Assembly (NCBI GenBank): GCA_020636215.1
Contig: JACJYG010000004.1
Coordinates: 992,001-1,056,000 of the forward strand
Direction: 5' to 3'
Source of the DNA: Lewinellaceae bacterium
GTDB taxonomy: Bacteria; Bacteroidota; Bacteroidia; Chitinophagales; Saprospiraceae
DNA: 64,000 nucleotides
Positions within the stretch are counted from its first letter, which is position 1. Each line of letters opens with the position of its first letter. The notes below the pieces were generated by a model. It was not told the DNA's origin and made no database searches. It saw only the letters and a list, made by a program, of their open reading frames with translations. The position numbers and the translations under genes are program-made. Below, in pieces: positions 8,101 through 17,021 of the stretch.

Positions 8101-10586
8101 GCACCGGCACGACCGCTACTTATGCCGGGGAAACGCTTGATCCCGGCGATAGCCAGCGTTTCACCTTTACAGCAGATAACGGTTGCGACTCGACGGTCAA
8201 CGTTTCGGTTATTGAGCTGCCGACTTTTGAAACCAGCCTCACGCTGGAGGCCTGTACCGGAACGACGGCAGACTATAACGGAACACCACTCAATCCGGGC
8301 GATAACCAACCCTTCCTTTTTACGGCCGCCAATGGTTGTGATTCCACCGTCAACGTCAATGTAGTAGAGCTGCCTACTTATGAGCGAGGCCTGGCCCTGC
8401 AGGCCTGCACCGGCTTTACGGTCGACTACAACGGCACCACCCTCAACCCGGGTGATGTACAGAGTTTTACCTTCAATACCCAAAACGGTTGCGATTCTGT
8501 CGTCAACGTCACCGTTATTGAAGTGACGGTGCTGGAAGAGAGCCTGGAATTTGACGCCTGCCCGGGTACTACAGTTAGCTACAACGGCGCCACCCTCAAC
8601 CCTGGCGAGGCGCAGGATTTCACCTTTACCTCCCAAACCGGATGCGACTCCATTGTAACGGTAAGCGTTATCGAATTGCCCACTTTCGCTTCGAGCCTTA
8701 CGCTGGAAGCCTGCACCGGTACTTCCACTTCCTACAACGGGGCGACGCTTTTTCCGGGCGACAGCCAGCCCTTCACCTTAGTAGCAGCCAATGGATGCGA
8801 CTCTGTGGTGACCGTCACGGTACAGGAGCTGAGCACCTTTGAGTCGAATATTCAATTGCAGGCCTGTCCCGGCACGACGGTAAGCTATGCGGGTGAAACC
8901 CTGGACCCCGGCGATAGTCAAAGTTTTACACTAACCGCACAGAATGGCTGCGACTCCATCGTGAACGTATCCGTATTGGAATTACCTACTTTTGAACAAG
9001 GCCTTGTGCTGCAGGCTTGTATAGGTTCTACCATCACTTACAATGGAACCAGCCTGATCCCGGGCGATAATCAAAGCTTCACCCTTACGGCGCAGAACGG
9101 CTGTGATTCCGTGGTCAATGTCACCGTTACAGGGGTTGAAATTTTTGAGACGGATCTGGATCTGGCAGCCTGTTCGGGTACGAGTGTCACCTATAATGGA
9201 ACAGTGCTTCCGGCTGGCGCCGCCCAGGACTTTACCTTTACTTCCCAGATCGGCTGTGATTCCATCGTTTCCGTCAATGTGCTGGAACTACCAGTTTACG
9301 AGCAAGCCCTGCAGTTGGAAACCTGTGAAGGGACAACGCTCTCTTACAATGGGGCGGTGCTGGCGCCGGGAGCGACGCAGAGCTTTACCCTGATTTCCCA
9401 GGATGGCTGCGACTCTGTGGTCAACGTCAGCGTATTGGCGGTAGACACCATTGCTACTTTCGAGCAACGCAGTATCTGCACCGGTGATTCCGCCCTGATT
9501 TTCGGGCAGTATGAGACAACGCCGGGCCTTTACACCCAAACGAGCCTTTCCTATAATGGCTGTGACTCCACCCATCGCGTGGAACTCAGCCGGCGGCCCC
9601 TACCGGTGATCACCTATAATGCAGAAGGCGCCTGCCCGGAAGAGGCCAATGGCTCGGCTATGCTGTCGGCCAATGGCGCCAGCAGTCCTTACAATTTCCG
9701 CTGGCCTGACGGCAATACTAACGCCAGCCGGGCCAACCTGGCGCCCGGCGCCTATACCATCACGGTCACCGACGCGACGGGCTGTAGGCAATCGGCCATA
9801 GTGCAGGTACCCGAACGAAGCATCACGATTGAATCGGATATCGGTGACATTAGCTGCTTCGGTGAAAAAGACGGCTTCATCGCCATCAGCGCCAGCGGGG
9901 CCAATGGCCTGCGCTACAGCCTCGATGGCGATATCTTCGGGGGCAATGGTTTCTACCCTAACCTCGGCCCGGGAGAATATACCGCTTATGTACGAGACGA
10001 TTACAATTGCCTTTACACACAGCCGGGGATCATTGTATCTGAGCCGGATAAGTTGCTCATCCTCCTCCCACCAGATACCACCATCCGAAAGGGAGATTCG
10101 ATCGCGATTCTCGCCCAGGCCAACCGGGTGGGCCCGGTGCAGTTCAACTGGAGGCCGAACTACAATATTAGTTGTACGGATTGCAACCCGCCGTCCGCCT
10201 ATCCGGAGGAAAGCGTCTACTACTACGTCACAGCCCGGGATGGCAACGGCTGCACGGCAGACGACCGCATTCTCATCTATGTTGATAAATTCCGTGGCGT
10301 CTATATTCCCAATGCCTTCAGTCCAAACGGTGATGGCGCCAATGATGTCTTTTACATCTTCGCCGATGAAAGCGTTGCGGAGATCAAGTCCTTCCTGGTC
10401 TTCAATCGCTGGGGAGAGGCTGTATTCGAAAGTTATAACTTCCAGCCTAACAACCCGATATATGGCTGGGACGGCATCTTCCGGAGCGAAGTGCTGAACC
10501 CGGCGGTCTTCGCGTACATGGCGGAGATAGAATTTAAAGATGGAGAAGTGGTGCTGTTTAAGGGGGATGTGACCTTGGCGAAATAG
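5121..10586 (+). CDS. Giant repeat protein with gliding-motility-associated (T9SS type B) C-terminal domain
   Basis: About 1821 residues. The frame is open upstream inside the previous gene, but the ATG at 5121 is followed by a clear signal peptide (KITLSIFLLLFFSLPSLFAC), so it is the chosen start. Modules in order: an N-terminal domain (~25-180), seven Ig/PKD-like modules of ~80 residues beginning with a C-x-G motif (ICQGE, ICQGQ and similar, ~180-676), fifteen 51-residue repeats ending in NGCDSTVNVTV (677-1441), one divergent repeat, further SprB-like modules, and a C-terminal type B domain starting at IPNAFSPNGDG. Each module keeps paired cysteines. The likely role is an adhesin or matrix fibre exported by T9SS. 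It follows the FG-GAP gene by 4 bp. Confidence 0.88.
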   Translation: MRKRFTQKITLSIFLLLFFSLPSLFACDGSGYVFNGITDNGDGTFTLNMTIHIAGGNYPGGILGGTQGFYFSTNAPGGMISVTPLTLTSLNGTSLTGVISGSTVTWGTPGAGPYFVTSTEPTQTFDILVTVSGFPSMWNGGGMENNGCPGGPGTSNPSPGYSGTICLPPSIQVLPPPDPICAGEPITLEAIPSLGSTVMWSNGQTGSTITYVPTVSTTLTATAQSGCGNASGSIPITVNPQPTLAPFPAIDICQGELITLTANAQNADLIEWDNGFFGPTIVFAPDESNTITVTASNICGAVNQLVPISVTPLPILAVLQGDQIICQGEIAELEVYVENATNFSWSNGPPTPAIVVSPTQTTVYTATASNDCLTLQEDIVVEVLPLPTIDVIQGDQAICQGQSAILNIFADNADDVAWNTGSNNAQITVTPGQTTDYTVSATNTCGTVQEAITVEVLTPPTLSVLQGDQAICQGASATLSVDVQNEDALNWSTGSSNPSITVSPAQDQSFTVTATNSCGQVDTTLNIDIQPPPTLSVVQGAQDICEGDSITLAIDPEYASIIQWTGGSLDSSITVSPMQSTTYTVMVSNNCGQADTAFTINVAPLPVLNVLQGSQAICDGQSATLLVEAINADNLQWSTGTTDSTLVVSPAQTENFLAVASNGCGQDSALLTVTVNPTYDNPLNLEACPGTSVTYAGVSLAPGDNQSFTLSTIAGCDSIVNVTVIELPAFETDLSLQACTGSAATYNGTMLPPGAMQSFTFTAANGCDSTVNVTVQEVSIIEQDLALQTCPGATIDYNGTALAPGDSQSFSFVGQSGCDSIVNVTVIALPTFESDLLLETCTGATIDYNGAALPPGTEQSFTYVAANGCDSTVNVTVMELPTFESGLSFEACSGTAVDYNGTMLDAGDSQSFTFTALNGCDSTVNVTIIELPVFETSLTLEACTGTTVNYNGTTLNPGDFQPFLYTAANGCDSTVNVAVTELPVFESSLTLEACTGTTATYAGETLDPGDSQRFTFTADNGCDSTVNVSVIELPTFETSLTLEACTGTTADYNGTPLNPGDNQPFLFTAANGCDSTVNVNVVELPTYERGLALQACTGFTVDYNGTTLNPGDVQSFTFNTQNGCDSVVNVTVIEVTVLEESLEFDACPGTTVSYNGATLNPGEAQDFTFTSQTGCDSIVTVSVIELPTFASSLTLEACTGTSTSYNGATLFPGDSQPFTLVAANGCDSVVTVTVQELSTFESNIQLQACPGTTVSYAGETLDPGDSQSFTLTAQNGCDSIVNVSVLELPTFEQGLVLQACIGSTITYNGTSLIPGDNQSFTLTAQNGCDSVVNVTVTGVEIFETDLDLAACSGTSVTYNGTVLPAGAAQDFTFTSQIGCDSIVSVNVLELPVYEQALQLETCEGTTLSYNGAVLAPGATQSFTLISQDGCDSVVNVSVLAVDTIATFEQRSICTGDSALIFGQYETTPGLYTQTSLSYNGCDSTHRVELSRRPLPVITYNAEGACPEEANGSAMLSANGASSPYNFRWPDGNTNASRANLAPGAYTITVTDATGCRQSAIVQVPERSITIESDIGDISCFGEKDGFIAISASGANGLRYSLDGDIFGGNGFYPNLGPGEYTAYVRDDYNCLYTQPGIIVSEPDKLLILLPPDTTIRKGDSIAILAQANRVGPVQFNWRPNYNISCTDCNPPSAYPEESVYYYVTARDGNGCTADDRILIYVDKFRGVYIPNAFSPNGDGANDVFYIFADESVAEIKSFLVFNRWGEAVFESYNFQPNNPIYGWDGIFRSEVLNPAVFAYMAEIEFKDGEVVLFKGDVTLAK
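7149..9443 (+). repeat. Fifteen tandem 153-bp coding repeats (51 residues each)
   Basis: Consecutive 51-residue units, all without length change, span exactly 15 x 153 bp. The shared pattern is FE-x-x-L-x-L-x-A-C-x-G-T-x-x-x-YNG-x-x-L-x-P-G followed by QSFTF and NGCDSTVNVTV. A sixteenth, more diverged unit follows at once (SICTGDSALIFGQ). Units differ by many substitutions, so this is an old array under selection for length and for the two cysteines, not a fresh expansion. Confidence 0.9.
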
Positions 10587-10612
10587 CTTAAGGAAGAAAG
10601 AGCGGTATACCC

Positions 10613-11359
10613 TCAGACTTCCAAAGAAGTCTGCTGTGCCTGCTGCTGACGCTGCCGACGCAGGGTCAGCCAGACGGTAATGGCGATGGTAGCCGCGCGG
10701 AACACATTGGGCAGCATTCCTCCCAGCGCATTGTCCCCAACCTGGAAGATAGACCAATACAAATTCATCAGAAAATGGAGCCCGATGGGCACCCACAAGT
10801 TGTTGTCCCACGCTTTGTACAGCCAGCTAAACCAAAGTGCGCCGGCAAAGGTAACGGCAAAAATGCCTGCCGTTTGGGCCCACCCGTTGCCCTGGTAAAG
10901 GTGCCCGATGCCAAAAAAGATGGCGCTGGCGCCAGCCGCCAACACGAAAGGCAGGCCTACCCGGCGGTGCAACTGCCCGAAAAAGAATCCCCGGTACAGC
11001 ACTTCTTCTCCCAGGGCGGCCATCGCGCAAGAGAGGATGACGGTACTCCAACTCCAGGATACATTGAAGTTGGCCATAAACCCATACCCCAGCAGCATCG
11101 GCAGGGTGGCCCAGAAGGCGAGTTGCCAGCCTTCCCTGGCGCCCTTTTGCATACCCAATTCTTCCGACACATGCTTCGGGCGGTACAAAAATGCCAATAC
11201 CAGGCAGGGCAGCAACAGGTACCAGAAGGACCGATTGAGCAGGGAGATCAGAATACGGCCCCATTCTCCCGAACCTTCATAACCGATGAGCGGCCAGCCG
11301 TTTTTGGACAGTATAAAAGCAGCGATGACAAACAAGGCAATGACAATCTTCTTTTCCAT
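10613..11359 (-). CDS. CPBP family intramembrane metalloprotease
   Basis: A 248-residue polytopic membrane protein of the CPBP (CAAX protease and bacteriocin-processing, formerly Abi) family. The glutamate motif EEVLYRG lies at 118-124. The following conserved histidines are His153 in FGIGHLYQG and His195 in GLHFLMN, the expected zinc or active-site set within transmembrane helices. Substrates cannot be inferred. It converges with the giant T9SS gene to its left (27 bp between stops) and is divergent from the Cys-cluster gene to its right. Confidence 0.85.
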   Translation of the reverse strand: MEKKIVIALFVIAAFILSKNGWPLIGYEGSGEWGRILISLLNRSFWYLLLPCLVLAFLYRPKHVSEELGMQKGAREGWQLAFWATLPMLLGYGFMANFNVSWSWSTVILSCAMAALGEEVLYRGFFFGQLHRRVGLPFVLAAGASAIFFGIGHLYQGNGWAQTAGIFAVTFAGALWFSWLYKAWDNNLWVPIGLHFLMNLYWSIFQVGDNALGGMLPNVFRAATIAITVWLTLRRQRQQQAQQTSLEV

Positions 11360-11375
11360 GGTTTTGTTTTTTTTA

Positions 11376-11383
11376 CAAACCTA
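11376..11383 (-). promoter_or_regulatory. TAnnTTTG -7 element upstream of the CPBP protease gene
   Basis: Minus-strand TAGGTTTG fits the Bacteroidota -7 consensus exactly, 17 nt before the ATG at 11359, predicting a leader of about 10 nt. No clear -33 element. Confidence 0.4.
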
Positions 11384-11650
11384 CTCCCCGAAGGAATACA
11401 CTGCCAGATAGAGGGAGGATTGGTAAAGGGATTGGGGTATTTGACAAACTCCAGGGAAGAACGACAAAGCCGAGGGAAGAATGGCAACTGCTATTTTGGG
11501 AAATCAGCCCAGGCTTCACGGCCACCTTTGAAGGAAAAAATATTATCTTTCATGCATTCCATTTACTGGTTTAAGATATTTTTCTGGCAAAACGGAGCAA
11601 AGCGGGACTCAGAAAGCAACTTTAAAAACCAGTTCCCGTAAAATAATTTT

Positions 11651-12403
11651 ATGGACCCCCATTACATACCAGGAATTTTCAACTACTGCGACCGCTGGTG
11701 CGAACGCTGTAGCTTTAACCACCGCTGCGAGATCTTTGCCGAGGAGCAAAAGATGTCTGAAGAACAGAGAGACCCGGACAACCCTGCTTTCTGGGATTAC
11801 ATCAATGACAACTTCCGCAAGGTGATGGGCATGGTGGAAGCATGGGCTGAAGAGGAAGGCATCGATATGCACGCCCTTCAGGAGGAAGCTGCCGGTCAGC
11901 CGAAACGCCGAGAACTTCCGCCCGGCCGCAAGGCGTTGGAAGACCTCAGTCGCGACTATACGCTGCGCACCCTGGAATGGCTCAAAGCCCATCGCGAAGC
12001 CTTCCTCGAACGGGAGGCCGAACTCAATAAACAGCTACAACTGGGCATCGATGTTCGCCAGGAAGGCCTCCAACTGGCCGACGCCATCGAAGTCGTGCAA
12101 TGGTATTGCACTATGGCCAGCGCCAAAACCCACCGCGCTCTGCGGGCTTACGACGACAAAGACGAATGGTACTGGGACAGCCCCCTGCAGAGCGACGCCA
12201 ATGGCACGGCCAAGGTCGCCCTGCTTTGCATCGAACGCAGCCTTGGCGCCTGGGAAGGCATCCGGCGCCTCCTCCCGGAAAAAGCCGATGAGATCATCGA
12301 TATGCTGGTACTGCTCAGCCAGATTCGCCGGGGGCTGCAGGAATACTTCCCTGATTCGGACAAGTTTATCCGGCCGGGCTTTGATGAAGTGGACGCCGGG
12401 TAG
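11651..12403 (+). CDS. Hypothetical protein with N-terminal Cys cluster
   Basis: A 250-residue soluble protein that I do not recognise beyond its resemblance to conserved Bacteroidota hypotheticals. The N terminus has four cysteines in the arrangement YCDRWCERCSFNHRC (residues 12-26), a spacing that could bind iron-sulfur or zinc. The rest is largely alpha-helical and acidic, with a conserved-looking segment rich in W, H and D (VVQWYCTMASAKTHRAL) near residues 148-164. No signal peptide or membrane segment. It is a single gene between divergent and tandem neighbours, so context does not suggest a function. Confidence 0.65.
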   Translation: MDPHYIPGIFNYCDRWCERCSFNHRCEIFAEEQKMSEEQRDPDNPAFWDYINDNFRKVMGMVEAWAEEEGIDMHALQEEAAGQPKRRELPPGRKALEDLSRDYTLRTLEWLKAHREAFLEREAELNKQLQLGIDVRQEGLQLADAIEVVQWYCTMASAKTHRALRAYDDKDEWYWDSPLQSDANGTAKVALLCIERSLGAWEGIRRLLPEKADEIIDMLVLLSQIRRGLQEYFPDSDKFIRPGFDEVDAG

Positions 12404-12534
12404 AACCGGGGAGAAAAGTTATATAGTTAAATGGCTATTTGCTTTCCTCTGGTGGGGATTTCTGAACATTGTTAAAATTATAAATTATTGTATACTTTCC
12501 TTTTGTATGCCGTTTTTTTTGAAAAAACGCGCTT

Positions 12535-14973
12535 ATGACACGGGTATACGCTGCTCTGATCTTAACCTTATTTGTCGGCCTGCTGCGGGGGCAATCCTTT
12601 ACGAAATGGTATGTGGGAGAAGGCCTCTTCGTTTTTCAATCGCTATGCCCTTCTGCGGATGGCGGGCTCATCGCTCAGGCGCACTCTTTTGCCGACGATG
12701 GCAGTTCCCTGCTTATCCGCACCAACCCGGAAGGGGAGCCGCTGTGGGCCAAGAGGTATTACTTTCAGCCATCGGACGTTGGATTTATTGCGACAAGTGA
12801 AATTGTAGCCGCCCCCGATAGCGGCATTTGGGTGGCCGGCTCAAAGGGTGCTGGGGGAATAATTCCCAGCACCATTGTCTTCAAAGTTGATGTAAATGGC
12901 GACCTTTTGTGGGCATCTGAATTGCCTCAGGACGGTGTTGTGCAGGGATTGGATATCGTTGCCCACGGCAATGAGGCCTTACTCACTCTAACTCCTAGCC
13001 GAAGGAACCTCTATCTTTCCCGCCTGAGCGCTGATGGCTCCATATTATGGGGAAAAAACGTCACCCTGCCCGGCTACGAAGATTATTTTTTTTGTCAAAT
13101 CACCCTGAGCCCGGACAACAGAGCACTGGTTCAATTCGGGGTATCCCATGAACAAATGGGTAACGATGATGTCGACTTTCTGCTGCTCACCATGGATGCG
13201 GCCACTGGCCAGATTGCTCAGATCCAGTTATTTGAAGAACCCGTTTTGGGGCCACTGGCTTTTGATGCAACAGGCAACCTGTACCTCTCTTTTTCTGTAG
13301 GCGGCAGTCAACGCCTGGCCAAATACAGCCCAGATGGGGCCCCTCTCTGGTGCCGGCAGTTCAATGCCGGCATCCATGCCATTCACCCGCTGGAAGGCGG
13401 CGAACTGAAGGTGCTGGGCAGCCTCAACGGCGTCACCGCCCTGCTCAACCTTTCGCCGGTCGACGGCAGCCTGTTGTGGAGCCGCCTTTACCAGACGGCT
13501 TACCATACTGCGTTTAGTTTGAATGAATTCAACTCTACCTCCGTCCACTTTCCCGACCATCACCTTGCCTGGCTGGGAAGGCAGCAGGATGAGCGAATGA
13601 CGATCACCCGGATAAGCCCCACTGGCGAGATAGCGGATTGCACGATATACAGCCCCTGCGAAATCAAGGCAGTTGACGCCCCTTTCCCGGAGTTTGCCCC
13701 AATTGCCTGGGTGGAGGAGCCCCGGCAGCAACAGTCGCCCCTCAGCCTCGAAACGGCAGACTATAACCTGACAGCCACGCCCATCTGCAACGAAAGCTGG
13801 TTCAGCGCGGGGTTCAATACCAGAGAGGTAGTTTGCGCGGGTGATACCCTACATTTTCAACAACAACCCGCCAATTTTCCGGTGGCCTCCGAATGGGCAT
13901 TTAGAGGCGGAACCCCGGCGGCGTCCAACGAGCCTGTGGACACCGTCCTTTTCTTAACTCCTGGCGCCTATTCCATTCAACACATTGCTTCCGCCTTTGG
14001 CTGCCGGGATACAGCCGCCCAAACGGTGAACGTCCTGGAATCCCCGGTTTTCAGCCTGGGCCAGGATACCAGCCTTTGTGAGGGCGACAGCTTACTGCTG
14101 AGCAGCGGACTCTCTTCGTCCACTTACGCATTGGAATGGCAGGATGGGAGCCCGGATTCCATTTTCCTGGCTACCGCCTCCGGCATTTATTTTCTTAGCG
14201 CCTCGAACAGTATCGGCTGCAGCCGTGCTGACAGTATTCTGGTTACTTTTGAACCTTTACCGCATGTTGCCCTTGGGGAGGATACCGTTTTATGTGGTGG
14301 GAGGACCTTGCTATTACAAGCGCAAACCGACGCGGCCCAGCCCGTTTACAGCTGGAATACCGGCGCCGCCTCTGCCTTTCTAACGGCTACAGCCGACAGT
14401 GCTTACACCCTGGCTATAACGGATGCCGCTACCGGCTGCCAGGGCCAGGATAGTATATTCATTGGCCATGCTGAAGCCCCCCTGGTCCGCTTCCCTGCCG
14501 ATACCACTTTCTGCCCGGGCGAACTACTAGTGCTAGCCGTTCAGCCGCTGAACAATGAAGTGCTGGAGTATCGCTGGGAAGATGATGCATCGGAACAGAA
14601 CCTGACCGTAATGGCCCCCGGCAGCTATAGCATTCAGGTATCCAACGGCGCCTGCGATACCTCTGCTACCATAGTAGTGTTGCCGGGCGACTGCCGGACT
14701 AGCCTGTTTGTCCCTAATGCTTTTTCCCCTAATGGCGATGGCCGTAACGACTATTTCCTGCCTTTCGGACCGGATATAGAACTCCAGCGCCTTCGTATTT
14801 TTAACCGCTGGGGTAGCCTGCTGTATGACGAAGAAGGGGGCGGCGCCCGCTGGGATGGTACTATCGGAGGGGAAAAAGCCCCTTCCGGCGCCTACGTCTT
14901 CCTACTGGAATACTTCAACCGGCGAGCGGAAAATCGGGCAACGGCTTCCGGTGAGATACTGCTGGTGCGGTGA
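12535..14973 (+). CDS. Secreted protein with T9SS type B (gliding-motility-associated) C-terminal domain
   Basis: 812 residues. The signal peptide runs to about residue 20 (TRVYAALILTLFVGLLRG). Residues ~20-400 look like a beta-propeller of the type seen in other T9SS proteins, with repeated G-x-L-L-W and N-x-E/D-G-x-x-LW strands (for example NPEGEPLWAKRY, ADGSILWGKN). A PKD-like domain follows (VCAGDTLHF onward), then three Ig-like modules starting with CEGDS, CGGRT and CPGEL. The C terminus begins VPNAFSPNGDGRNDYF and matches the type B sorting domain. It is probably surface-exposed, with unknown ligand. The AT-rich upstream spacer contains a degenerate promoter-like segment around 12471-12500. 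Confidence 0.82.
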   Translation: MTRVYAALILTLFVGLLRGQSFTKWYVGEGLFVFQSLCPSADGGLIAQAHSFADDGSSLLIRTNPEGEPLWAKRYYFQPSDVGFIATSEIVAAPDSGIWVAGSKGAGGIIPSTIVFKVDVNGDLLWASELPQDGVVQGLDIVAHGNEALLTLTPSRRNLYLSRLSADGSILWGKNVTLPGYEDYFFCQITLSPDNRALVQFGVSHEQMGNDDVDFLLLTMDAATGQIAQIQLFEEPVLGPLAFDATGNLYLSFSVGGSQRLAKYSPDGAPLWCRQFNAGIHAIHPLEGGELKVLGSLNGVTALLNLSPVDGSLLWSRLYQTAYHTAFSLNEFNSTSVHFPDHHLAWLGRQQDERMTITRISPTGEIADCTIYSPCEIKAVDAPFPEFAPIAWVEEPRQQQSPLSLETADYNLTATPICNESWFSAGFNTREVVCAGDTLHFQQQPANFPVASEWAFRGGTPAASNEPVDTVLFLTPGAYSIQHIASAFGCRDTAAQTVNVLESPVFSLGQDTSLCEGDSLLLSSGLSSSTYALEWQDGSPDSIFLATASGIYFLSASNSIGCSRADSILVTFEPLPHVALGEDTVLCGGRTLLLQAQTDAAQPVYSWNTGAASAFLTATADSAYTLAITDAATGCQGQDSIFIGHAEAPLVRFPADTTFCPGELLVLAVQPLNNEVLEYRWEDDASEQNLTVMAPGSYSIQVSNGACDTSATIVVLPGDCRTSLFVPNAFSPNGDGRNDYFLPFGPDIELQRLRIFNRWGSLLYDEEGGGARWDGTIGGEKAPSGAYVFLLEYFNRRAENRATASGEILLVR

Positions 14974-15022
14974 TCAAAAAAAGCAATGCACATCATCATT
15001 CCGGCGAATCAAAAAGGGAAAT

Positions 15023-15610
15023 CTAATATTCCAATGCCGCCACCTCAATCCCCTTCACAGTACTTTCAAACCACTTCAGCGGCGCCTGGTTTTTGTCGCC
15101 GGTTTGGGTATCGCACTTGAAGAAAAGGTAATAGATTTGGAGGTTGTCTCCCATCACATCCAGGAGGTGCTGCAGGCGATCCTCACCGGCACGGGGTTCG
15201 TGGTACAGGAATTGGAGGCGCCAGGCGTAGTAGGCCTCATCGTGTAGCTCGGTGATGTCGAGTATAGCCTGGTCATCCGTATGTTGCTCCAGGAAGCGAC
15301 GGGCATATACGCCATGGTGCTTCGACCAGTCGCGGGGAAAACGCTTGTCTTCCAGGTATTTGAAGGTATCGTGGGCCAGCGCGATCAGGCGGAGCCGACG
15401 GCGGATTATTTCCGTGGTGGCCAGGCGGCCGATATTATCCAGTACTTCCCGAACGTGTTTGTAAACCTCCCCTTCGGGATGCCCAAAACGCGGCACCCCC
15501 CAGTTCAGGCCTTCATAGAAGGTAGGGTCTGTCAATAGCCTTCGCTCTGCCTCCGTTTCCAATTTGAGGTAGGCCTCCATGTCCAATCTATCGCGAGCCG
15601 GTCTGTTCAT
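15023..15610 (-). CDS. HD-domain phosphohydrolase family protein
   Basis: 195 residues. The HD superfamily pattern is visible: His44/His52 in GHPEGEVYKH, the HD doublet at 80-81 (LAHDTFKY), HH at 98-99, and a later HD at 123-124 (ELHDEAYYAW). This set is expected to bind one or two metal ions for phosphoester hydrolysis. The substrate, whether nucleotide or other phosphomonoester, cannot be told from sequence. It is a stand-alone gene convergent with the T9SS gene to its left (49 bp between stops). Confidence 0.7.
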   Translation of the reverse strand: MNRPARDRLDMEAYLKLETEAERRLLTDPTFYEGLNWGVPRFGHPEGEVYKHVREVLDNIGRLATTEIIRRRLRLIALAHDTFKYLEDKRFPRDWSKHHGVYARRFLEQHTDDQAILDITELHDEAYYAWRLQFLYHEPRAGEDRLQHLLDVMGDNLQIYYLFFKCDTQTGDKNQAPLKWFESTVKGIEVAALEY

Positions 15611-15875
15611 TTGATTTTCTCGTCGGTTCCGCCGGCCTCGAAAATACGCTTTGGGTGGCGGATTTCATAAAACAGCCTGAAAAAGGAGACAAAGTGAAAT
15701 CATCCACCAATGAAAATTTCCCGGCTAACAGCTATAACCAAAGCCTCGTTGTTAATTTCCTGTTAAAGCAAAATGGGTTGGTAACAAAGATTTTGGGCCG
15801 GTAGTTAACTTTCCGTAGGTATTGTATATAATCTATTCCAACACTTTTTAGCCTAAACCAAAAAGTAACAGTAAA

Positions 15876-17021
15876 ATGAAGCAGCTTTTTTCTCTAGTTC
15901 TGGCGGGTATAATAGGCGGATTGATCACGCTGGGAGGCTACAGCCTGTTGCAGCCCGACACACTGGCCTTAACTCAACCTGAGGCCTATGCTCAGGCCGT
16001 GAAAAACGTCAACCTGCCGGTTCATGCCAATGCCTTCCCTTTTGATTTCAAGGAAGCGGCTGCCAAAGCCATGCCAGCAGTGGTCCACATTTCCGCTACC
16101 ATGAGCCGGACGGCGCGCAACAATGGGTCCGACCCGTTCCGCTTTTTTTTCGGGGATGAATTCAATAGCCCTTTTGGGCAGGGCCAACCCCCAGCCGGTG
16201 GTACCGGTTCCGGTGTGATTTACAGCCCGGATGGATATATCATAACCAACAACCATGTAGTCGCCTCCGCCAATGAACTGGAAGTGACCCTTTACGACAA
16301 CCGCACCTTTAAGGCTCAGGTCATCGGTACGGATGAGAAGACGGACCTGGCGGTCATCAAGATCGAAGCAACCAACCTGCCGGCCTTGCCTTTAGCCAAC
16401 TCCGATGAGGCCGAAGTCGGCGAATGGGTATTGGCAGTTGGCAACCCCTTTGACCTCACCTCAACCGTGACGGCCGGCATTATCAGCGCAAAGGGCCGAA
16501 ATATCAATCTACTGGGCGGCGGCCGGTCGATTGAATCCTTCATTCAGACGGACGCCGCAGTCAACCCGGGCAACAGCGGTGGCGCTTTGGTCGATGCCCA
16601 GGGGCGACTATTGGGCATCAACACGGCTATCGCCACCCGAACGGGGGTGTTCTCTGGCTACTCTTTCGCCATACCTATCGGCCTGGCCGCCCGCATTGCC
16701 GATGATATCATCGAGTACGGCAGTTTCCAGCGGGCATTCCTGGGCGTCACGATTGTCGACCTCGACAGCGAATACGCCCAGGAATTGGGCGTAGACTTTA
16801 GCCAGGGCGTCGTGATCGAAGAATTGGCCGATGGCGGCTCTGCTCAATACGCAGGTTTACTCCCCAAAGACATCATCGTTGGGGTTAATGGGCGGGAAGT
16901 GAAAAGCGTACCCGAATTACAGGAAATCGTGGGCCGTTCCAAGGTGGGAGATACGCTCAACCTGATCGTCAATCGGCGGGGCAAGCAACAAACGGTAGCC
17001 GTTCGGCTTAAAGCCGGATAG
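15876..17021 (+). CDS. DegP/DegS-like periplasmic serine protease with one PDZ domain
   Basis: 381 residues. An N-terminal hydrophobic segment (LFSLVLAGIIGGLITLGGYS) acts as signal peptide or membrane anchor. The trypsin-like domain (~60-280) has the complete triad: His127 in NNHVV, Asp157 in KTDLAV, Ser234 in GNSGGAL. A single PDZ domain follows (~285-380). Family members degrade or sense misfolded envelope proteins. A single PDZ resembles DegS, while the missing second PDZ argues against a classic DegP. No neighbouring stress regulator is present. A strong intrinsic terminator lies about 230 nt downstream. Confidence 0.9.
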   Translation: MKQLFSLVLAGIIGGLITLGGYSLLQPDTLALTQPEAYAQAVKNVNLPVHANAFPFDFKEAAAKAMPAVVHISATMSRTARNNGSDPFRFFFGDEFNSPFGQGQPPAGGTGSGVIYSPDGYIITNNHVVASANELEVTLYDNRTFKAQVIGTDEKTDLAVIKIEATNLPALPLANSDEAEVGEWVLAVGNPFDLTSTVTAGIISAKGRNINLLGGGRSIESFIQTDAAVNPGNSGGALVDAQGRLLGINTAIATRTGVFSGYSFAIPIGLAARIADDIIEYGSFQRAFLGVTIVDLDSEYAQELGVDFSQGVVIEELADGGSAQYAGLLPKDIIVGVNGREVKSVPELQEIVGRSKVGDTLNLIVNRRGKQQTVAVRLKAG

